A stretch of 64,000 bases of DNA from Pochonia chlamydosporia 170 (GCF_001653235.2 NC_035790.1:3472001-3536000), one strand, 5' to 3'; counted from the first letter of the stretch, positions 24,637 through 36,933 are shown. Numbers and translations are program-made. The notes: a model not told the origin generated them from the letters alone.

Positions 24637-25940
24637 TGGTGGAGAGACAAATGCAATAGTCACAACTAGTGCTCCTTGCACATACTGCACAAGCGTTTGT
24701 GTTTATTCTCCCATTGCCCCGGGAATTAATAAATGCCCGTACATACACGTACTTCAGCTGGCCATCCCGCCAATTCACTAGGCAGCATTCAAATTCCCAG
24801 AACCTGCATAATGACATGGTGGGCTTCCATGACAAGTCCAGACCACAATCGACTGTCTCGCTGAACCAATGCCACTCCTTTCGTATCGTGAAGCCTGGCA
24901 AATAGGCGAAAATATCCCTTTGCCGCACAGCTCCTCGTGATGAGCCATCGTTTTGTCAGCGTAAGCACAATTTCGGTGTTTTTCTGCAATTTTTTTTTTC
25001 ACTGCGTCATTTTGTGCGGACAGACCAGTTGCTGCGCTGGGCGTACGGCGTTTTGGCTTGGCTTGGATGTTGGTCTATGTAGCAAGTATGTATGTATGTT
25101 GTAGGCATGTCCGGTGGCTTTGCCTTTGTGGGGTGCGTTTGGTGGCTGCGCCGACGATGTGTTTCAGTTGGGGCGTTTGTGATTTTTGATATTCATCGGA
25201 CTGTGACTGTGTCTGTGACTGTGAGTCGGACTGAAGATTGTCCCCGGTGGAGGATTGATGTGAGGTAGGTGTTTGTGTCCGTGCTGGTGATGAGTTTGTT
25301 GGCTGGATGACACTGGCATTTGTGCGTTGCTGCCTTGATGGGCTAGTGTAGGGTATGATGGGCTGCTGTGTGATGGCTTTGTATGAGATGGAAGATTGGT
25401 GTTTTGTGTAAGGCAGGCTTGATTGATATGATAGCTGGCTACGGGTCAGTTTGATGGATGAGGTATTGTTAATTAGCTGTACTGTGGTATACACTGTGTA
25501 GTTTATGAATGGTATGACTGACGACACACGTTTCATGGCATATCAACTCACATTTACTTTGTAAACTACATGACAAGATGGCTCAATACCAACATGAGAC
25601 TACTTGGTCTACAGTAACAACTCATTCTCTGCAATTGCTCTATTTACTGCTCCGCTATAGCATTAAGATCATCTACTGGAGCTGAGTTAACGAGATAACC
25701 CACAAATACTCAAGTCAAACACTCCAAGTAACAAAAGCACAACCAACGGTGCTGGCATCTTCTCCTCTTGACGCTGCCGATATCATGAGCAACACATCTC
25801 ACCGCAGCAGTTCCATTCCAACCGCCAAGCAGCACCCGTCATAATCCAAGCTGAACCAGAAAGCTCCATGCTCAACCATAAGGCACCTCTATCAACAAAC
25901 TCTACACTCCCCCATCGCACATCATACATCCAGCACCTAC

Positions 25941-26737
25941 TCACTTCATAACAACCGCCTCATTCACAATCCCCTCCTCAAAACTAACATACCCCCTCCC
26001 CTTCACAAACGTCGCCAGCCAAGGCCCCCCCTCCCCATCCACCAACTCCCGATAAAACTCCCCATGAGCACCCCCATCAATATCCCCATACACCGGGCTC
26101 CCATCATCCCTCCTCTCGTCCGCATAGTAAAACCTACATAAATCAGCACCCGCCCAACAAACCCCCCCAATCAACGTACCTGTACCCCTTGTGCTTATAC
26201 TGCTCCGCCAGATAATGCATCAAATGCGCGGCGCCTGCCTTTCCAACGCCGTGACTTAGCAATGGCCGCGCGACCATCAAGTTCAGCTTATTCCCGGTGT
26301 ATATGAACGTGTTTGCTGCGCCGGGGAGGGCCGCGAAGGACTGTATGGCGAGGTGGGCGGCGATATGGGCCGATATGATGTTTACGTTGTTGTCGGACTG
26401 GAAGGATGAGATTTGGTCTTGCAGCGTTTGGGATTGGGTGGTTGTGTTGGCGGATGCTGCAGTTGTTAGTGTTGTTGAGGAGGAAGATAGGAGATTTACC
26501 GTTGTAGATGACCACGCTGGGAGGGCCTAGTTGGTGTATGACCTTGGAGAAGATGGGCTGGATGGAAGTTGGGTCTGAGAGGTCTGCTTGGATGGAGAGG
26601 TAGGGCTTTGTGGTGTCGTGGTTTTTGGTTGTGCGGGAGACGGTGGCGATGGTGTAGCCTTTTTGGGTGAGGGTGTTGGCGATGGCGGTGCCGACGTTGG
26701 GGCCGTAGCCGAAGATGATGGCGACTTTGGGGGACAT
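25941..26737 (-). CDS. short-chain dehydrogenase/reductase family protein
   Basis: Three exons on the minus strand: 26737-26500, 26456-26180 and 26133-25941, giving 235 aa. The start MSPKVAIIFGYGPNVGTAIA is a Rossmann dinucleotide-binding loop in the fungal variant form (GYGPNVG rather than TGxxxGxG). Next comes a strand ending in Arg (TVSRT), which often marks NADPH preference, then an LSDPTSI segment. After the first junction the chain reads ...FIYTGNKLN..., where Y132-x3-K136 matches the SDR catalytic YxxxK spacing. Both introns are short GT-AG (43 and 46 bp) and keep frame. The substrate is unknown. It is divergent from the NmrA-like gene across 387 bp, suggesting co-regulation. Sense-strand composition shifts from C-rich to G-rich along the gene. 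Confidence 0.88.
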
Positions 26738-27124
26738 GGTTTGAATGAGATGAAGATGATTGCTTTGAGGTGGAAGGACGGAAGAGCAGATAATTTAATA
26801 TATAGGGGAGTGGTGAAGTTGAGTTGTTGTTGAATCGTGTAAGCTGATTGGTGGGTGGTGGGTCTGTTAGCGTCGGAAATAGTTGCAACAACTCTTGTAA
26901 GCATCACGACCACAACTACATGAGTCCACGGAAGCATTCTTGCAGGTCCCAAGTCTAGTTTAGAAGAAGTTAATTAGTAAGTTTCTTAGTATAATGTTTA
27001 CAAATCGCAGTCGCCCTCATGATGCTCCATGCTACCCAGCCAAAAGGTTATAAACCCCCACCAGTCAACATCCAACACCATCTCATCACTCCAACATAGC
27101 ACCTCACTCCAAACACAATCCAAC
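26738..27124. promoter_or_regulatory. divergent promoter of the SDR / NmrA-like pair
   Basis: 387 bp separate two start codons facing apart. The centre, around 26,940-27,000, is AT-rich, and the right side becomes a CA-rich leader before the NmrA-like ATG. No defined transcription-factor site could be assigned. Confidence 0.55.
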
Positions 27125-28063
27125 ATGCCCTTCACAAACCTCATCATCGCCGGCTCATCCGGCCTCATAGCCAACCACCTCATCCCCGCCCTCCTCCGCA
27201 ACCCAACCTTCACCATCACCATCCTCACCCGCGCCAACACCACCAACCCACCGTCCTCCATCCCCGGCGCAAAAGTCATCCCCATCAACTACAACGACCA
27301 CTCCTCCCTCGTCAAAGCCATCACCGGCGCCGACGCCATCATCTCCCTCCTCTCCGGCACATCCTCCAAAGACATCGACCTGAAGCTCCTGCTCGCCGCG
27401 CAGGAAGCCCGCGTGCGCCGCATCTTCCCCTCCGAATACACCCTCGACGTCCTGCACCCGGACGCCGTATCCCTCCTCTCCGACCCGAAGCACTGGCCGC
27501 AGCCGGCGTCTGCCGTTGTAACTGCCCGGACGTTCGCGGCCCTCGCGCAGGACGGCCCCACGAGCTACACTACCATTGTGCCTTCAGCGTTTATCGACGG
27601 CTGGCTACGCGGGGACTTTGGGCTGTTTGACCCGAAGAATCGGGGGGTGACGCTGATTGATGGCGGGGAGGAGTACTTCACGGGTTGTTCGATGGGGTTT
27701 CTGGCGGAGGCGATTGTGGCGGTTTTGAAGATGGATGAGGAGAGGACGAGGAATAGGAGGGTTTGTGTGGCGGAGGTGAGGACCACGATGGGGGAGATTG
27801 CGCGTATGTATGAGGATGTTATGGGAGAGGAGGTTGAGAGGGTGGGTGTGTCTTCGGGGGAGCTTGTTGAGCGGAGGGATGAGCTTCTTAAGATGGGGGA
27901 TTTGGTCGGTGCTGCGTTTGTGGGGGTACAGATTGGGGCGTTTAATGGTGGGGGAGCTGGGGATTTGAAAGATGGGATGGAGTTTGATGGGGATGGGGGT
28001 TTGAGTGTGCAGAGGAGGAGTTTGAGGGAGTTGGTGGTTGAGGCTGTTGGTATGGGAGGTTGA
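27125..28063 (+). CDS. NmrA-like / isoflavone reductase-like NAD(P)-binding protein
   Basis: Intronless 312-aa protein. The N-terminal strand-loop MPFTNLIIAGSSGLIANHL gives G10-x2-G13-x2-A16, a variant of the GxxGxxG dinucleotide motif in NmrA/PCBER-type atypical SDRs. It is followed by TILTRANT (Arg at the end of beta-2), then GADAIISLL and RRIFPSEYTLD, the latter matching the family's RF-PSE(F/Y) segment. The C-terminal half resembles the family's substrate lobe. The ATG at 27125 precedes the domain; the longer open frame starts at a non-ATG codon. Composition is strikingly polar: 27181-27240 contains 35 C and 4 G, whereas 27841-27900 contains 29 G and 6 C. Function could be redox enzyme or NAD(P)-sensing regulator. 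Confidence 0.88.
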   Translation: MPFTNLIIAGSSGLIANHLIPALLRNPTFTITILTRANTTNPPSSIPGAKVIPINYNDHSSLVKAITGADAIISLLSGTSSKDIDLKLLLAAQEARVRRIFPSEYTLDVLHPDAVSLLSDPKHWPQPASAVVTARTFAALAQDGPTSYTTIVPSAFIDGWLRGDFGLFDPKNRGVTLIDGGEEYFTGCSMGFLAEAIVAVLKMDEERTRNRRVCVAEVRTTMGEIARMYEDVMGEEVERVGVSSGELVERRDELLKMGDLVGAAFVGVQIGAFNGGGAGDLKDGMEFDGDGGLSVQRRSLRELVVEAVGMGG

Positions 28064-31000
28064 TCTGTGGTTTGGGTGTTGTGGTTGACCTTGTGATGTT
28101 TGCAAGGGACTGACCATTGTGGTGAGAGAACTCTAGTAATATAGCCCAATCAACTAGTTCGGTTAGAATGTATAGTGACTATGCTGCATGAGTTGGTACA
28201 GATTAATGGAGAGTGATGTCGTCGCAATTATCCTCGATTACATGAACCGTGCTGTTGGACTGCATAGCGAAGGAGATGGAGTTATCATGGCATCAAACTC
28301 CCATACCACTCAACGTACCGCACATTGCAAGTGAATATATGGCAATCATAAGTAGCTTTCTCAATTATAGTCTAAACGTGCAAGTTCGCAGCCATTCACG
28401 ACGGCTGCCCCAATACCCAAGTATCAAGGTCTCCCAAGCATCACATATTGGGAACATCAAAGCCAGAGTTGTCCTTGTACCAGGAAGCACCCGAAACTAC
28501 TACACCACAAAGCAAGCACAGTTCGACCCATCTAATACACTTGTACATAGAACCAGGTACAGCCCTTGTCCTGCCGTCGCTACGAGCCCTTCATGATACT
28601 CATGCTACACCCCTTCCAGCTGCACCACAAACACCCCCGGGCTAACTCTCACAAATCAAACACTCAATCACATCATAGCCGCTATCCAGCCGACTTGCGG
28701 GGTATCAGAAACCTCCCCGGAGGCCTGCAGCATCCAAGGACAATCTCATCGCCTGTTTTGGTTCGCAGCGCTATCGTGACAGTGTATGAACGTCTCATTG
28801 GCGCTTTGGTTGCATATCGGTATCGCTCCTGTAGTAGAGTCCCGAATGGGATGGGATGTGCATGACCTACGTATCGAGGGGTTCGGCTCTCAAGTTGGTG
28901 TAGTGGGTTGGTGATTCATCGGGGAGCCAATTCTGTACATGGCGGAAGGTAATATGAGCTGTTCAGAGCTGTACGTGAATCATTGACCGAGGAGACGCAG
29001 TGCTCGTGGCGCTTCGCATCCATGGTTCGGTTTGCAAGTATTACTGCGGAAGGGTTCCAACTGTCAGGATTCACTAGAGAAAGTGACAGGAACAGCAGGA
29101 CATCTAGTCCAAGAATCCTGATTCCATCCAGGATCGTCCATCACGGTCAACGTCCCAAGGCAACACCTTGCCACAATGAGAACCACGATGAACCATACCA
29201 CCACCCTGAGATCCAGCTAGTATACTAGCGCAATCTCAAATCAACATTCAAGTTCATCTGAACTTCCAAGTGAAACGGCAAGGCATGCCATCTCACCACC
29301 ATAATTCATCCGACTCCGCCCGCGGCCCAACGGGATCGTCCAAGCCGGAGATGAAACACCATCAGAATTTCATGTGCCTTGCTTACACTTTCTGCACACG
29401 CCTCCTGGATATGTGCGTTTGCTGAAGGCGCCGGTTTTTATGCAGCCACTTCCAAGCGAGCCGGTTCACGTATTACAACACGCAGGGACCAAACCCGCCA
29501 CTCAGAGCCGCTGTGCCGTGTCTACAATTCTGAGAGGGGGTGGTTGAGGCACTACATTATACATATCGGAGGAAAAGGCACGTTTTGTTGGTTGTGACTT
29601 ACAAAGGGCGAACCAGTCGCCTCGTTTTCCCAAGTAAATCGTCGCAAAGATCATGGCGGATACCCCAGACGGATCAAACAGAGTTTGCATAGGGGAGTGG
29701 CCAAAAGCTAAAGCCTATGTACGTCGTTCAATTGGGGTTTTGAATGTGATACTCTCGGTTAACACGTGTCTGCTATCTCTTTTTCATCGTCATTGTGAAG
29801 CCCGCGCTTGTAAATTGTCAGGGTCACTGTAGGGATGTACCCCGGACTTGTATCAGCAGCAAACTTCGAATCGAGGTGTCAAACTCCTCAGCCTCCATTC
29901 GCCTGACATGCTGTAAAATAGGTCAAGACACGGCACCTTGCAGGGCGAAGATGACGAGAAGCTATCCGAGGTTCCACTTTCACCGGCTCCGAGACTCTGT
30001 CGAGCCGACATGTGTGTTCGTCTTTGTGACTTCTCTTCCAGGATGCGGCGTCGTTCCAAAGCGGTTAGAATACCTTGCAAGGTGCCAGCCAGGCGTGAGT
30101 TGCTAGGCTGGGAGATGAATGTTGTAAATGTGGACGACAGATGTCTGCCATGTTCACATGTTTGCCCCCTGTTGTGTAGGCAGTGCCGGAGGTGTTATCA
30201 GCCACTCTGTTAATCCAGACCATACCTGGATGCATCAAGGACGCATTGAAGTCATCCCATACAGCTTGTACCTTTGTACAGTTTCGTCATTAAATGCTGC
30301 GAAATATTGTCAAATGGTAGACACCCGCGCTGGGGGCAACTTTATGAAAAGGACGATGCTCTCTCTGCAACGTAGGAGTCCAATTACCTGGACGGCGGAG
30401 CCAAACGTCAATTATCTGGAACTGCACTTGCAGGATTCTGCCTTCGGCTTGGGTTCAGTAGTTTCCGGTGGGAACCCTTCAATCCAGTCCAGTCCAGCCA
30501 TAACCAATATCACAACACTCCTAAGCCATGGCGAACAAAATAGGCATTAGCACGAACCCCATGCCAGCTTTCCATCATTTGAGCATTGGCAGCCATCCTG
30601 TCTGCAGATTTGCGTTGTCTTTCCTGTCAATCGAGCTACACCACAGTTGCGTCTTGCAATCCAAAGCAATTTCCGAGCTGGGTTGTAACACACACAAGGA
30701 CATTGACCAGTGGCAAATGACGCCTGTGTTCCCGGTTCGTCAGTCCTGTGAGCCTCGGAACAGAAGCTTTTTTCTCTGTCGTGGTGTTCCAATGACTTTA
30801 CCATACGAGGTGTAGCGTAGGCTGCTAATGGGCTCCTGCTTCTCGTGATGCTGTTCCTGAATCAGTGGCAATTTTCTTCTTGCGTCATTCAGCTTGGCAG
30901 GTTCCAAAAATCAGCAATTTTCCAAGTTGAGGACTTGGGATCTGACATGTGAAAGCGGCTGGTGGGGGCATCATCAGGGTCTGGCTTGTGGATCGGACGG

Positions 31001-34000
31001 CCCGACCTGACCAGGAAGTCAAGACCAGGGACGTTGTGTATGTTGCTGATCATTCTGAAAGCTCCCAGGTGCTGCCCTGCATGGAGTACATGTGTTGAGA
31101 GACTCTGCCCATTCCCTTCCTCATGTGGCCGCCACCATCTCTCATCGGAAACGCAGGCTCATGATGCCGGTCAAGGGGGTATCATGAACCTGCGGAACAT
31201 GATTCCCATTGGCAAGAAGACAAAGCACAAGCCAAGAAAAGGGACCAGGCTCAAAAGTAGGTGTTCGATTTCGTTTGGGGGCATTTTTCTTTTTTGCCAC
31301 CCATCCTTGGCATACCCATTGCCGACCGAGGAAGAATATATAGAAATGTTCTAAAATCTGATCTTGATACAGGTGTAGGTAAACAGAAACCCGAGGCTTG
31401 TTGAGCACACCTACTTTGCTTTGCATTTTTTATACTGTACTTAGTTAGCAATGTCATAGGAGCATCTATGTGCTTCTCCAAGCGAAGGGGGCTTCTCCTC
31501 TCCCCTTATGACCGAGTGCTTTGACTAGCCGCGGCAGTCAACACAAGGTCTTTTTGTTTTTAAACAAGGCGCGTTTCTTGAGGCGGTAGAGCCGATGGAC
31601 GAACACGCCAGGGCTCACTAGCTCACATAGAAATTGAATTGTGGCACTTGGCGCTTCATTCTACTGCCTTGGCCAATTGGTGGTGCCGACGCCATTTTAA
31701 TCAATCAAAAAGAAGTGGTTAGATTATCGTGTCTATTCCGAAGTAATATGAAGGAGCCGTGGCTGACCTACCTAAGTAATCAATTCACCTTCACGAACAA
31801 GAAACCAGTGGCCAGCGAATCTCGCTTGCTCGAATCAATGCAACTTGGCTTTAACAGCCAACCGGCTACTTTTCGTGATGCCGTTGTCGTCTCATGTGTG
31901 GTTTGATGTGAGGTGTTGGTCAGCAATTATCATGCATCATCATTGCGCCAGATTGCGACACGCCTCAAGTCACCGCCCCAATTTGCATCATCTAGTTGCG
32001 AATAATAACACATGCTTTGTGCTCCAGAGAAGATGTTGCAGACTCCAGCCAAAAAAGTTACTTTCTTTCCCTTCCTCCCGCAACTTCTTATGGCTTATCG
32101 CAATCCATTCGCTCATTCTCTCATTTGCTTGGGTGCTGTGCTTGAGGTGTCAGGCAGATAGCTTATACTGAAACCGGTCATGCAAATGTCACTGCAGAGA
32201 ATATTTTGGTTCACCGCGTGGACAAACATACTCATACTGGGAAGGAGATAGGTGGCAGTGTCCCCTCCATCGATAAGCCATACCAGCCGCAGATAAAGGC
32301 GCAAGCGTTTCACGGGTGGGTGCATTGCTGTTCCTATCTGCAGCCAGAGCAGGAGATTCTGATAAGACGCCTTGGGAAATGCTGATCCACTCCCGGACCG
32401 ACAACTTGTGATGGTCGGCTTTTGAGACGGCAACACATTGTACCTCTAACATGTCTGGCCGTTGAAGCACAATGCGCGCTCAACAATCCCAACGCCCGCA
32501 TGCGCCTCGGTGAAGGATTGTCGACTCCAGGATGTTTGTTGCTCACACCACCATGGGCTTCCGTAGCCAAGACCACAATAAGTTCGACAGCAGTTCTCAA
32601 TTCCTTTGCATTGCATGACAGAATAGCCGTACAATGGCAAACAACAGCAAGGGCTCCTCAGGATGACTTCAGAAAGGGTGGCCGGATCAAGATCCCACTT
32701 AACCAATGGCTAGGTCGTATTCCAATTGCATGGGCAAAACACACACAATCATGACCGTGGATCACATCTTAATATGTGGCTACCAGCCAACTCATCTTAC
32801 CACTGATTGCGAGCTTAATCGTCCCAGACGAAACGACAAGGCAGGCTGATTGAGGCGGATCCCACGGAGACATCGTCGATAAGCCTGCCGCCGCATGTTG
32901 ATACCGGCCAAACCTTGATGGTGGCCTGGCTGCAAGCCGCCCGACGCAGAGAGTTGGCTTGAATGTTGGCTCTATCCATATCGTCATGATGACTTGGTAC
33001 ATTAATTTTTTTGTCTTGTCCTAGTTGTCATATGCTTCTGCGTGGAATTGCATGTCAGTCATGGCTTCGTTTGTGGGAAAAAGCTGTCAATTGCTTGTGA
33101 TTCCGAATGATGGAAATCCAAATGAAGTCAATTGATTGCCCCGCCGCGGCAGGTAGCTCTCTTCCTCAAACTCCACGCATGCGTGAATCGACAGGCTGGT
33201 GATAAAAAAAAGGTCGTGGACCTAGCATGCAGGCAATCCTAATAACAGTGCATTCCGTAGAACTCCGTGGGGCGTTTGCCAATGGTGTAATTAGACCGCA
33301 TCGGTGGGAACTTTTCCACGCAAGCACGTTGCTGATACGGCGTGCTGTGGCGGTTGGTCAGGGATGTATCTCAACAACAGGGAGGATTTTCACATGCCAA
33401 ACCAGACAACCACCACGTCTGCGTAGTACGAACCAAGCCCAGAGCATCACCAACACTGGTGAGCCATCAGAGGTGCAACTGGCCAAGTCTGGTATGGCAC
33501 GGTGGGAGGGGCCAGAGTGGCTGAAGAAGTAATGGCCAATTGTGTCGTGGACCTGAAAGCCGGTCTGGATCACCCAGCGGGCGACGATAGCATGCGGCAA
33601 CCAGCGCGTAGCTCATCCGGAGCAATTGCAGTCGAGAGTCGTGGGCAGCCCAGGATTTACAGTGCTGTACAGGACCGTAACTGTTAGTCAAGGGTTGCTG
33701 AGGTGGATATGTGGCGTTGGCAACACATCGAGCCGCTTGATAAACTTGGTGTTTTTGTCGACAAGAACAGAATCAACTTGAGGGAAAAGAGGAGACCCGC
33801 CTTTGGCTTGGGCCCACATTTGCTGCCACACCCTGGTCCTGCCTTGTCTGCCGCCTGCCCCATGTCCAGGTCGCTCCTTCCTTTTCTTTGGCTGTTCTCG
33901 AGACCAGAGCTAGCATCTGCAGCTTGCTTGCCTTGTCTGGGTCACTTTCACATGTTCGCCGCACCACCCTCACCTCACTCAGCCCAACGCCAGGTTTTCT

Positions 34001-34317
34001 TGTGCAGACAATTCCTCGCTCTGGCCACCGGACGACGGATTGTGCATGAGACCTCTGTGGTGTGTGTAGAGGTCTGGCACCGGCTTCTGATAAGTGTCCT
34101 GGCCCACGTCAGTTTCAAGTGGGTGGCGTTTCCAATCGAAACCAGTCCTTTTTAACCATCGACTGTCCCCTTCCTACCAGAAGAGTTGAACCCTTCTTTC
34201 TTCCATCATCTCCTTCAAATCGAATATTCAAGCCGCTGTTCGTTGAACGAGCCTCACTTTCTCACCTTCGCCCCTATCATCTACAGCGCCGCCATCACAG
34301 CACCCAACTCATCCGCG
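28064..34317. other. 6.3-kb gene-free interval upstream of the perilipin gene
   Basis: No supported gene. The many frames have no domain and often begin at non-ATG codons. From about 33,700 to 34,317 the sequence becomes CT-rich (for example CCTTCTTTCTTCCATC near 34,190), consistent with the promoter and leader of the strongly expressed perilipin gene. ACCAGAC-type words recur (33,402, 33,490, 34,073). Confidence 0.5.
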
Positions 34318-34945
34318 ATGACTGTCCCTCAGGTCAACGGCGATGTTTCGCCCCGTCCCAACTCTGCTTTCCTCCAGGTATGTGACGCACTCCATGTGAC
34401 GCACTCCACCACCTCTCTTGTCATGGCGATGCTAACAAATGTGGTCTATGTAGCACCTCCTCAACTATCCCCTGATTAGCGACGGCATCCACACCGTCAA
34501 GTCCAACGAGTACGCTCAGCGCTCCATCAAGCTCGGTGACTCCGCCTATCAGACCTTCGCTGCTCCCGTCCTTCCTTGGTTCGCAAAGCCCTACGAGTAT
34601 GTTTCGCCCTATGTCGCTCGTGCCGATTCCCTGGGCGACAAGACTCTCGACCGCATCGACGAGCGCTTCCCCATCGTCAAGAAGCCCACCAGCGACCTGT
34701 ACAACGACACTCGCAGCCTAATCCTGTTGCCTTACAACAAGGGCATCGAGGGTCGCGACCATGTCTTCGAGGTCTACGCCAGCGAAGCCAAGAAGATTGA
34801 GCAGAAGGGCCTGGTCGGCCAGGGCAAGGCTGTCGTCTCTACTGCCTTCGTTGTTAGCAATGAGACTCTGGGCTGGCTGAGCAGCCTTCTGGCCGCCAAG
34901 AAGGCTGAGGCTACCACCGCTGTCAAGGAGAAGGTCAACCAGTAA
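34318..34945 (+). CDS. MPL1: perilipin-like lipid-droplet protein (MPL1/CAP20 type)
   Basis: Two exons, 34318-34377 and 34454-34945, encode 183 aa. The sequence matches my recollection of the CAP20/MPL1 perilipin family: HLLNYPLISDGIHTVKSNEY, then a PVLPWFAKPYEYVSPYV segment, then LDRIDERFPIVKKPT, and a C-terminal amphipathic region. In Metarhizium the orthologue (about 182 aa) coats lipid droplets and supports appressorial turgor; in Colletotrichum CAP20 is a virulence factor. The intron (76 bp, GT-AG) falls after codon 20, within a Phe-Leu-Gln | His-Leu-Leu context. The leader is CT-rich. Orthology is strong from sequence; the infection role is known from relatives only. Confidence 0.93.
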
Positions 34946-36933
34946 ACGACTCTTCCACAAATCACATACACGAAACAACTACACCATTCGGAGCACTTAA
35001 ACGACCACTTCTACTGTTGTATGTATTGGGTTGACCTTAATTTCTACTTGGGCGGGTAAAATTTGTATCTTGTTCATGTTGGCGTTTTTTGAATGTTGCT
35101 AGCTGTACCGTCGTAATGTCCGTCAGGGGGATGTTGCGACGGGGCAGCCATGCACAATTTGGCGGTGGAATCATTATACCTCGGAATTGCTGGGCATAGC
35201 TATTTGCATTTTTTGTATCAACTCATTTCTCCTTTGTTTTCTTCTTCGAAATCTTACATTTGCAGCTCCACTCAGGTTGCGTGGCGATACACATTGAGAG
35301 TTTGTGCAAGTGCAAGGTTCCAGTCACTTCTTCCAGAACTACAAAGTACACTCGGTCTTGCTTTTTATACAATGATGAAATGTATTACTCGACTGGGTAC
35401 AAAAAAACATACATTCCTTTCTTTGCAAAGCAAACGAGGGGCATAGAAAAGGATGGATTGCTTAGCATAGGGACATGTCATCCTTTTTTTTGTTTTGGAA
35501 CGGCCGCTAATGATTTTTTACAAAAAGAGCGAAAGAATAACAAATGGAAAACACTTTAATAGACTACTTTACTAAATTGTCATGTGTCTTTTGCCCTTGA
35601 CCATGGACTCGTCTTGTGAGTTGTGACTCGTCCCATGGAATGTCTCACTTGTCTGAGCAACCAAAAAAAATCATCCGCACATGCCACTCACTCAATTCAC
35701 ATGTGAAAGCAATCCACTTCCCTGGCCGCAATCCATCATTCTTTTTTGGGCCCTGCGCCGCAACAGACCCGGTCTCCGATCCGGGAATTCGGGTTCCGTA
35801 TTATTTTGCATGGACCAGGCGCATGGATTATGGACATCCTGGCAGAATGTCGAGTTTGCTTGGCGATACGGAGAAATGTCGCCGCCTGATCATACGCATC
35901 GCATCTAGCAAAGAGTGCGTCGACACAAATTAGGTACCTTGGAATCAAGAAACGCAGGTTGCGACACTTTGAGCTTTGAAACATGTATTTCTTAATTTTT
36001 ACAGTACTTAATCCTTCATCCGCATTTTTGAACACATATGCACAATCGTGATGCTGCAACATGTTTCTGTTTCTGCCTGATTCGATTTCCATCATTTCGT
36101 GAATACCCTATACCACCTGCGTAGCCGTATTGAAACGAAGACTTTCGCCATGAGTCCTCCGCGCGAGATATATTCACCATATAGTAGAATGTAATGCAGG
36201 AGTAAATGCATTCTAGTTTGCCTGTGTCGCGGGTGTTACCTCGACGGGCTTAATCCACCTGCAAATTTAGGATGTCACATCAATTTCTCCTTTGTGCGAA
36301 CAAGCTGTGAACAAATGCTAGCTTGCTGCCACTACAACTACAGTGCCGCCCTCCAATATGACCCCAAGGCAAAATTATGTATGCAAAGTAAATCATAGCA
36401 CGCAATCGATATGTGTAGACGAACCAGGTTCATTGCGCATCGCCAGTATCCTCCATCTCGATTCGTCACGACCAGACAACATCAGAAAGTTTGCTGGTTA
36501 TTCAGGTCGCAGCAGCATCGGTACGTACCCGCCCCACTTTCCCACCTGTTCTTCACTCATTCTCTCTCAGCTCAGTCACCACTTACACAGCTTGACAAGC
36601 TGCTCAGATGCTGATGTAAAAGTTACTAATGCCGCAGAATCACACCAACCAATCACAACCACCCAATTGTCCCTCCCGCTCCAATGACGTGCCTCAACAC
36701 CAGTTACGCCAATATGGTAAGCATTACAGAGCTTCCCAAGCTGCCCTGCGAACGAAGCTCAAAAAAAGAAGAGGGGAGTAATCGTATTACATCCGCCCAT
36801 TCTTAAGCATCATAAATCCCATCATTAATCCAAAGTCAACATCAAATTCTCTCACCTTCTGGATCCAACTACAATGACCTAAACCCCAATCAACCATCTA
36901 TAAATTACCCACGCCACTCCCACCTCCAAACCG
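34946..36933. other. 2-kb intergenic region between perilipin and pirin genes
   Basis: Holds the 3' UTR region of the perilipin gene and the promoter of the pirin gene. Small frames at 35150-35933 have no recognisable domains. Nothing else stands out. Confidence 0.5.

Larger units (their letters stand above)
12143..25940. other. 13.8-kb gene desert upstream of the Ecl1-like gene
   Basis: No protein gene is supportable. All frames are short, overlap each other in several phases and lack domains. The interval is not AT-rich. It carries many short A/T homopolymers (A12 at 15796-15807, A12 at 21657-21668, A13 at 23288-23300) and microsatellites at 22537-22556, 22787-22849, 23542-23584 and 24607-24636. 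It has exact TACTCCGTA/TACGGAGTA 9-mers at 14694, 22095 and 22559, and very frequent CCAGAC/GTCTGG and CATGTC/GACATG words. Flanking genes are both transcribed leftward, so the whole interval is 5' to the Ecl1-like gene and 3' to the SDR gene. It could hold distal regulatory DNA or long non-coding RNA. Confidence 0.55.

Noticed and set aside
25075..25536. 153-codon ATG-initiated frame on the minus strand, rich in Ser, Gln and Thr
   Set aside because: Low-complexity composition derived from GT-rich repeats (GTGACTGT-type), no domain, no splice partner and no leader-like upstream; probably chance.
12143..25940. Centromere as explanation of the gene desert
   Set aside because: Fungal regional centromeres are usually strongly AT-rich and RIP-mutated. 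This interval has balanced composition, and the CENP-N gene elsewhere in the window says nothing about centromere position.
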